A DNA stretch of 9,151 nt from contig CAYXWH010000060.1 of NCBI GenBank assembly GCA_964468755.1, positions 1-9,151 on the forward strand, read 5' to 3'. A program made the translations under genes and the position numbers. The stretch's first letter is position 1. The number at the start of each line of letters is the position of its first letter. Below, piece after piece: positions 4,791-9,151 of this stretch. Below the pieces are notes generated by a model. The model saw only the letters and a program-made list of their open reading frames with translations, had not been told where the DNA came from and did no database searches. This stretch comes from CAYXWH01 sp964468755 (lineage in GTDB: Bacteria; Chloroflexota; Dehalococcoidia; Dehalococcoidales; RBG-16-60-22).

Positions 4791-5888
4791 TTGAAGACCA
4801 CATTGAGTGTTATTAAAGCTGACATCGGTGGCTATGTGGGGCATTCGGAATCTCACCCCGATATCATCACCCTGGCTGGAGAGTGCATGAGTAAAGCCAT
4901 GAAACAAGGCTTACTGATTGACTCCCACGTCACCAAGTGCGGGGATGACCTGCAACTCATTATGACCCATACCCGGGGTGAGGAAGACGGAGAAATTCAC
5001 CGGCTTGCCTGGGATACCTTTACCACGTGCACGGAACTTGCCAAGAAGTTAAAGCTCTACGGTGCCGGCCAGGACTTATTGTCTGACGCTTTTTCGGGCA
5101 ACATCAAGGGAATGGGGCCGGGGACAGCCGAGATGGAACTGGAAGAACGCAGTTCCGAGCCGGTCATCATCTTCATGGCGGACAAGACCTCGTCCGGAGC
5201 CTGGAATATGCCGCTCTACAAGATGTTCGCTGACCCGTTTAACACCATCGGGCTGGTTATTGCCGCCAACATGCACAACGGTTTTTCCTTTGAAGTCCAT
5301 GACATCAAGGAACACCAGAAGATTGTTTTTAACTCTCCCGAAGAGATTTACGATATGCTGGTGCTCATCGGGGCACCATCACGTTTCGTGGTCAAGGCGG
5401 TCTACCACCGAGACACCGGTGACATTGCCGCCGTTTCCTCCACCCAGCGCCTGTCACTGATGGCCGGCCGCTACGTGGGCAAGGACGACCCGGTATGCAT
5501 TGTCCGCGCTCAGGGAACATTCCCGGCAGTGGGTGAGGTGCTGGAACCGTTTGCCGCCCCCATCCTGGTCGAGGGCTGGATGCGCGGTTCCCACATGGGC
5601 CCGCTTATGCCGGTCGCGGTCAAGGACAGCACGCCCTCGCGCTTTGATGGGCCCCCCCGTGTTATCTGCCTTGGTTTCCAGTTATGCGATGGTAAACTGG
5701 TAGGTCCCCGTGACCTGTTTGATGACAAGGCATTCAACCTGGCCCGCCACCAGGCAAACGAGATGGCGGACATGATGCGCCGCCACGGGCCTTTCGAGCC
5801 ACACCGCCTTCCCCTCGAGGAGATGGAATATACCACCATGCCTCAGGTAATGAAAAAGCTGAAGGGACGCTTTACTGACCTTGCCTGA
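4791..5888 (+). CDS. fbp: Bifunctional fructose-1,6-bisphosphate aldolase/phosphatase (archaeal type, class V FBPase)
   Basis: This enzyme condenses DHAP and glyceraldehyde-3-phosphate and dephosphorylates the product to fructose-6-phosphate, making gluconeogenesis one-way. From TTG 4791 the protein has 365 residues and the known active-site residues fall almost exactly in register with the archaeal enzymes: D11 and H18, D52-D53, Q94, D131, Y228, the Schiff-base Lys231 in YVGKDDP followed by D232-D233, and Y347. Earlier in-frame starts (from 4737) would lie within cobO; TTG 4791 is preferred because it gives the usual MKTTLSVIKADIG beginning and has GGAG (4785-4788) just before it, with AAAGGAG at 4776-4782. 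It follows cobO by 19 nt and overlaps the next gene by 8 nt. Confidence 0.93.
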   Translation: MKTTLSVIKADIGGYVGHSESHPDIITLAGECMSKAMKQGLLIDSHVTKCGDDLQLIMTHTRGEEDGEIHRLAWDTFTTCTELAKKLKLYGAGQDLLSDAFSGNIKGMGPGTAEMELEERSSEPVIIFMADKTSSGAWNMPLYKMFADPFNTIGLVIAANMHNGFSFEVHDIKEHQKIVFNSPEEIYDMLVLIGAPSRFVVKAVYHRDTGDIAAVSSTQRLSLMAGRYVGKDDPVCIVRAQGTFPAVGEVLEPFAAPILVEGWMRGSHMGPLMPVAVKDSTPSRFDGPPRVICLGFQLCDGKLVGPRDLFDDKAFNLARHQANEMADMMRRHGPFEPHRLPLEEMEYTTMPQVMKKLKGRFTDLA

Positions 5889-6486
5889 GAAGCTGCTGCT
5901 GGCGACCAATAACTCCGCCAAGGTTCATGAATACCGGAGCCTGCTCCGTGACCTGCCTTACCGGGTGGTCACCCCGGCGGAGTTAGCCATCGCCATTTCC
6001 GTGCCTGAAGAAGGCAACAGCCTGGAGGAAAACGCCACCATCAAGGCAAAAGCCTTCGCTGCCCGGAGCCGTCTTCTTTCCCTTGCCGATGATTCCGGAC
6101 TGGAAGTTGACGCGCTGGGTGGTGAGCCAGGGCACCTATCCGCTCGCTACGCCGGAGAAGGCGTCTCTGATGCGGAACGGGTTGACTACTTACTGTCCAG
6201 GCTCAAGGACGTGCCCTGGGAGAAACGCACGGCTCGCTTCCGCTGCGTCATTGCCATCGGCAGACCTGACGGCACGGTGACCCTGTGCCCGGGAGAGTGC
6301 CAGGGAATAATCACCCTTACCCCAAAAGGCACCGCGGGCTTTGGCTACGACCCGGTATTCTACCTGCCCGAGGTGGAACAGACGATGGCTGAATTAACGC
6401 TGGAACTAAAGAACCAGGTCAGCCACCGGGGACATGCCGCCAGAAAAGCCTGCCAGTTATTAACCGGACTCCAGAAAAAGGTATAA
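5881..6486 (+). CDS. rdgB: XTP/dITP pyrophosphatase (RdgB/HAM1 family)
   Basis: The 201-residue product hydrolyses non-canonical purine triphosphates (dITP, XTP, ITP) to monophosphates, keeping them out of DNA and RNA. Family motifs are complete: ATNNSAK (8-14), EEGNSLEENA (43-52), LADDSGLEVDALGG (68-81) with the catalytic Asp pair, SARYAG (87-92), GFGYDPVF (153-160) and SHRGHA (181-186). The start TTG 5881 lies inside the end of the upstream gene (8-nt overlap), so the two are probably translationally coupled. AAGGGA (5862-5867) is 13 nt upstream, rather far; a CTG at 5875 would be better spaced but is a rare start. moaA begins 30 nt after the stop. Confidence 0.93.
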   Translation: MPEKLLLATNNSAKVHEYRSLLRDLPYRVVTPAELAIAISVPEEGNSLEENATIKAKAFAARSRLLSLADDSGLEVDALGGEPGHLSARYAGEGVSDAERVDYLLSRLKDVPWEKRTARFRCVIAIGRPDGTVTLCPGECQGIITLTPKGTAGFGYDPVFYLPEVEQTMAELTLELKNQVSHRGHAARKACQLLTGLQKKV

Positions 6487-6516
6487 TGGAAGTAAGAGAA
6501 GGAAGAAGAAGAAACC

Positions 6517-7500
6517 ATGACCGGACTCTCTGACTCATTCCAGCGACCAATAAATTATCTGCGCATATCGGTAACTGACCGCTGTAATCTGCGCTGCATC
6601 TACTGCATGCCCGACGAGGGCATTCCCACAATCCCGCACAGGCAAATCCTGAGTTACGAGGAAATCCGAAATATTGCTGCCGCGGCTGCGGAACTGGGTA
6701 TCAACAAGATCCGACTTACCGGTGGCGAACCGCTGGTAAGAGCCGGACTGCCCCGGCTGATTCAAATGCTGGCTGACCTGGACGTTTTTGATGATATCTC
6801 GCTCACCACCAACGGTACCCTGCTGGCACCATATGCCGCCGAGCTGAAATCTGCCGGACTGCACAGAGTCAACGTAAGCCTGGACACGCTCCAGCCGGAC
6901 CGCTTCCGGCAGATTACCCGCTGCGGCAATCTGGAAGACACCCTGCACGGCATTGCCACCGCGAAGGCGGCCGGCCTGAACCCGGTTAAGATCAACATGG
7001 TGGTGATGGCGGGGATAAACGACGATGAAATAACTGACTTCGCTGCCAGGACTATTGACCGGGAATGGCACGTGCGTTTCATAGAACTGATGCCCAGTGC
7101 CGGCAGTGAAGTTACCAACTCTCGATTTGTCCCGGTTAGCCAAATCAGGCAGCGCCTGGAAAAACTGGGCCGACTGGAACCATGCGCCACATCAACCGGG
7201 AATGGTCCAGCCAGGTATTTCCGCCTGCCTGATGCCACAGGTACCATTGGCTTCATCACACCGTTGAGCGAGCACTTCTGCTTCCAGTGCAATCGGCTCC
7301 GGCTGACCGCCGACGGCGGGCTACGCCCCTGCCTCTTGAGCGATGAAGAAATAGACGTCAAACACGCCCTGCGCAACGGGGCATCCACGGAGGCATTAAA
7401 GCGACTAATCCAAGAAGCGACTGCCCGTAAGCCGCGCGGCCACCATCTGGCCAGCGGTTTGGCACCTCAAGGACGGAACTTCTCGCAAATAGGTGGTTAA
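6517..7500 (+). CDS. moaA: GTP 3',8-cyclase MoaA (molybdenum cofactor synthesis)
   Basis: MoaA is a radical-SAM enzyme with two 4Fe-4S clusters that turns GTP into 3',8-cyclo-GTP, the first step of molybdopterin synthesis. The 327-residue product has the SAM cluster motif CNLRCIYC (C23, C27, C30), LTGGEPLVR (67-75), SLDTL (121-125) and the second cluster's cysteines C255, C258 and C272 in HFCFQCNRLRLTADGGLRPC. It ends in the conserved C-terminal double glycine (IGG) needed for catalysis in this family. Length is normal. A modest AAGGAAG (6499-6505) precedes ATG 6517. moaC follows after 2 nt, so the two consecutive pathway enzymes are made together. Confidence 0.97.
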   Translation: MTGLSDSFQRPINYLRISVTDRCNLRCIYCMPDEGIPTIPHRQILSYEEIRNIAAAAAELGINKIRLTGGEPLVRAGLPRLIQMLADLDVFDDISLTTNGTLLAPYAAELKSAGLHRVNVSLDTLQPDRFRQITRCGNLEDTLHGIATAKAAGLNPVKINMVVMAGINDDEITDFAARTIDREWHVRFIELMPSAGSEVTNSRFVPVSQIRQRLEKLGRLEPCATSTGNGPARYFRLPDATGTIGFITPLSEHFCFQCNRLRLTADGGLRPCLLSDEEIDVKHALRNGASTEALKRLIQEATARKPRGHHLASGLAPQGRNFSQIGG

Positions 7501-7502
7501 TT

Positions 7503-7979
7503 ATGGAGAAGCTGACCCATCTTGACGAACAAGGTCTACCCCGCATGGTGGATGTGAGCCACAAACCGGATACCCGGCGCGAGGCGGTAGCCAGAGGACT
7601 GGTTCGAATGCACGCCTCCACCCTGCAACTGATTACAAAGGGCAGACTGAAGAAAGGAGACGTGCTATCCGTCGCCCGGTTAGCCGGTATCATGGCTGCC
7701 AAGCAAACCCCCCACCTGATACCTCTCTGCCACCCGGTTCTTATCGGCGATGTTACCGTTGACTTCAACGTGGACCAGTCAAACAACACCATTGAAATTC
7801 GCACCACGGTAACAAGCACCGGTAAAACCGGGGTGGAAATGGAGGCGCTCACTGCCACCGCCGTCGCCGCACTGACCATCTATGACATGGGCAAAGCGGT
7901 AGACCGTGGCATGACAATCGAGAACATCCGCCTGGTCAGCAAGAGTGGCGGTAAAAGCGGTACCATCACCCTTGAATAG
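7503..7979 (+). CDS. moaC: Cyclic pyranopterin monophosphate synthase MoaC
   Basis: MoaC converts the MoaA product 3',8-cyclo-GTP to cyclic pyranopterin monophosphate. The 158-residue sequence aligns in register with the E. coli enzyme: MVDVSHKPDTRR (15-26), catalytic Lys51, the AGIMAAKQTPHLIPLCHP block (61-78) with His77, GVEMEALTA (110-118) and YDMGKA with Asp128 and Lys131. Its Shine-Dalgarno sequence AGGTGG (7491-7496) lies in the last codons of moaA, and the two genes are 2 nt apart, which suggests coupled translation. The last codons (CTT GAA TAG) also contain the -35 box of the dnaN promoter. No moaB, moaD, moaE or mogA is in the window. Confidence 0.97.
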   Translation: MEKLTHLDEQGLPRMVDVSHKPDTRREAVARGLVRMHASTLQLITKGRLKKGDVLSVARLAGIMAAKQTPHLIPLCHPVLIGDVTVDFNVDQSNNTIEIRTTVTSTGKTGVEMEALTATAVAALTIYDMGKAVDRGMTIENIRLVSKSGGKSGTITLE

Positions 7980-8000
7980 AATTGATTATTGTAGTATACT
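7972..8000 (+). promoter_or_regulatory. dnaN promoter overlapping the moaC end
   Basis: TTGAAT (7972-7977) and TATACT (7995-8000) are separated by exactly 17 bp, each matching consensus in five positions. The start would be near 8007, giving a 30-nt leader. The -35 box is made of the last codons of moaC, so dnaN can be transcribed independently of the upstream run. Confidence 0.65.
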
Positions 8001-8004
8001 ACAA
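7989..8004. promoter_or_regulatory. 16-bp perfect palindrome covering the dnaN -10 box (possible operator)
   Basis: TTGTAGTATACTACAA is a perfect, gapless inverted repeat centred between 7996 and 7997. It spans the whole -10 hexamer. With no loop it is a poor terminator, and there is no T-run, so a dimeric repressor site is the more natural reading. It does not match the LexA boxes I know. The regulator is not in the window. Confidence 0.45.
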
Positions 8005-8036
8005 CACCACTAGTTACTGCTGTTTGGGGGTGAATC

Positions 8037-9151
8037 ATGAAACTATCCTGTCTTCAGGAGAATTTGAACAAGGGACTCAATGTGGTAGGCAGAGCCGTTG
8101 CCACACGAACTACCCTCCCTATAACCAATAATATCCTGCTCGCCACTGACCAGGGACGCTTGAAACTTGTCGCTACCAATCTGGAAATGGCAATTAGCTG
8201 CTGGATTGGCGCCAAGATAGAAGAAGAAGGGATAATCACCATCCCCGCCAAACTTCTTACCGAATTTGTCAGCTCCCTACCCGGTGAGCGAATTGACCTC
8301 TATCTCTCTCCCAGCACCAAGACCCTGGAACTAAAATGCGCCCGCTTTGAAGCCCGTATCAGTGGAGTTGACGCCAAGGACTTTCCGCCGATACCCAGTA
8401 TTGACGAAGGTATCACCACCTCGATTGACAGTAACTCGCTTCACCGGGGCATCAGCCAGGTGGCATTCGCTGCCGCTATTGAGGAGTCCCGTCCGGTACT
8501 CACCGGTGTTAATGCCCGTTTTGAGGGCGATGTACTGACACTGGCCGCGGCTGACGGCTTCAGACTGGCCGTCTTCAAGCTACCCCTGGCAAAATCGGTG
8601 AGCCAGCAGACCGAGATTATCATTCCCGCCCGAACCCTTGCCGAGCTAAACCGTCTTATGCCCGAAGAGGAAGAAGCCATTGAAATAACCCTGAACCCAA
8701 ACAAGAGCCAGATACTCTTTCGACTGAAAAATATTGAGCTGGTATCTCAGCTTATTCAGGGTAATTTCCCCAATTACACGCAGCTCATCCCGCAAAGCTA
8801 TCAAACCAAGATGGTGGTTAATGTTGCCGAGTTCCTGAGAGCCACCAAGACCGCTTCCATCTTCGCCCGCGACGGCAGCGGCATTGTCCGCCTGATGATA
8901 ACGCCGGGCAGCGAACTGGTGCCGGGTAAAGTCACTGTTTCGGCCCGCTCTGAAGAAATCGGCGACGACGTCGGTGAAATCGATGCTACCGTGGAGGGTG
9001 ATGAGTCAAAGATTGCCTTTAACGGCAAGTATCTTACCGATGTCCTCAATGTGCTCCAGGAATCGCAGGTAGCCCTGGAGACCACTAATCCATCAAGTCC
9101 CGGACTCATCAAGCCGGTGGGAGCCGACAATTACCTCCACGTCGTCATGCC
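8037..9151 (+). CDS. dnaN: DNA polymerase III beta subunit (sliding clamp), 3' end cut by the window
   Basis: The clamp dimer encircles DNA and tethers replicative and repair polymerases. ATG 8037 is preceded by GGGGGTGA (8026-8033). The frame stays open to the window edge, giving 371 codons. The three-domain clamp pattern is present: the start MKLSCLQENLNKGL with TLPITNNILL (26-35), the RISGVDAKDFPPIP segment in domain 1, RPVLTGVNARFEGDVLTLAAADGFRL in two parts near residues 151-176 of domain 2, and GNFPNYTQLIP plus a C-terminal YLHVVMP in domain 3. Family members are about 370-378 residues, so only a few codons (the usual MPMR-type end) should be missing. The neighbours are moaC rather than dnaA or recF, so this is not the classic oriC gene order. 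Confidence 0.95.
   Translation, partial: MKLSCLQENLNKGLNVVGRAVATRTTLPITNNILLATDQGRLKLVATNLEMAISCWIGAKIEEEGIITIPAKLLTEFVSSLPGERIDLYLSPSTKTLELKCARFEARISGVDAKDFPPIPSIDEGITTSIDSNSLHRGISQVAFAAAIEESRPVLTGVNARFEGDVLTLAAADGFRLAVFKLPLAKSVSQQTEIIIPARTLAELNRLMPEEEEAIEITLNPNKSQILFRLKNIELVSQLIQGNFPNYTQLIPQSYQTKMVVNVAEFLRATKTASIFARDGSGIVRLMITPGSELVPGKVTVSARSEEIGDDVGEIDATVEGDESKIAFNGKYLTDVLNVLQESQVALETTNPSSPGLIKPVGADNYLHVVM

Noticed and set aside
4190..4825. 211-codon open frame on the minus strand opposite cobO
   Set aside because: The + strand is unambiguously CobO with P-loop and family end motif; the minus product resembles nothing and crosses the cobO/fbp junction.

Overview
The window looks like bacterial chromosome from the Chloroflexota, probably class Dehalococcoidia or a close relative. 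That placement is an inference from gene content (archaeal-type bifunctional FBP aldolase/phosphatase, CobO, MoaA/MoaC, a sliding-clamp gene away from dnaA), from frequent TTG start codons and from moderately GC-rich core genes. No taxonomic marker was searched.

Left part (1 to about 1500): visibly AT-richer DNA. It starts with the last 17 codons of an unidentified ORF, followed by two terminator hairpins without a gene between them. Next comes a gene for a secreted protein with a thrombospondin-C-terminal-like domain (463-1236), then more hairpins. This segment lies between two same-orientation copies of sequence matching the 3' half of a tRNA-Lys gene (1-17, cut by the window edge, and 1455-1499). 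Both copies break off at the anticodon loop. This is the best candidate here for an integrated element or its scar.

Middle part (1500-3220): a good sigma-70-type promoter, a leader of about 280 nt holding a six-codon ORF, and a lipoprotein of the glycine betaine/choline-binding (OpuAC/ProX) type. The lipoprotein has a long proline-rich linker and no permease or ATPase gene in view. Two hairpin terminators follow.

Right part (3340-9151): housekeeping genes on the + strand. A promoter drives tRNA-Leu(UAA), and a divergent plsY-like gene starts 10 nt after its CCA end. A second promoter precedes a tightly packed run: cobO, the FBP aldolase/phosphatase gene, the XTP/dITP pyrophosphatase gene, moaA and moaC (gaps of 19, -8, 30 and 2 nt). 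The run serves corrinoid adenosylation, gluconeogenesis, nucleotide-pool cleaning and the first steps of molybdenum cofactor synthesis. dnaN follows with its own promoter, whose -35 box overlaps the end of moaC and whose -10 box sits in a perfect 16-bp palindrome. dnaN runs off the right edge, probably only a few codons short of its end.

I see no CRISPR array, transposase, toxin-antitoxin pair or defence operon. The items most worth checking are the tRNA-Lys-flanked segment, the dnaN operator-like palindrome and the plsY-like gene with altered motifs.
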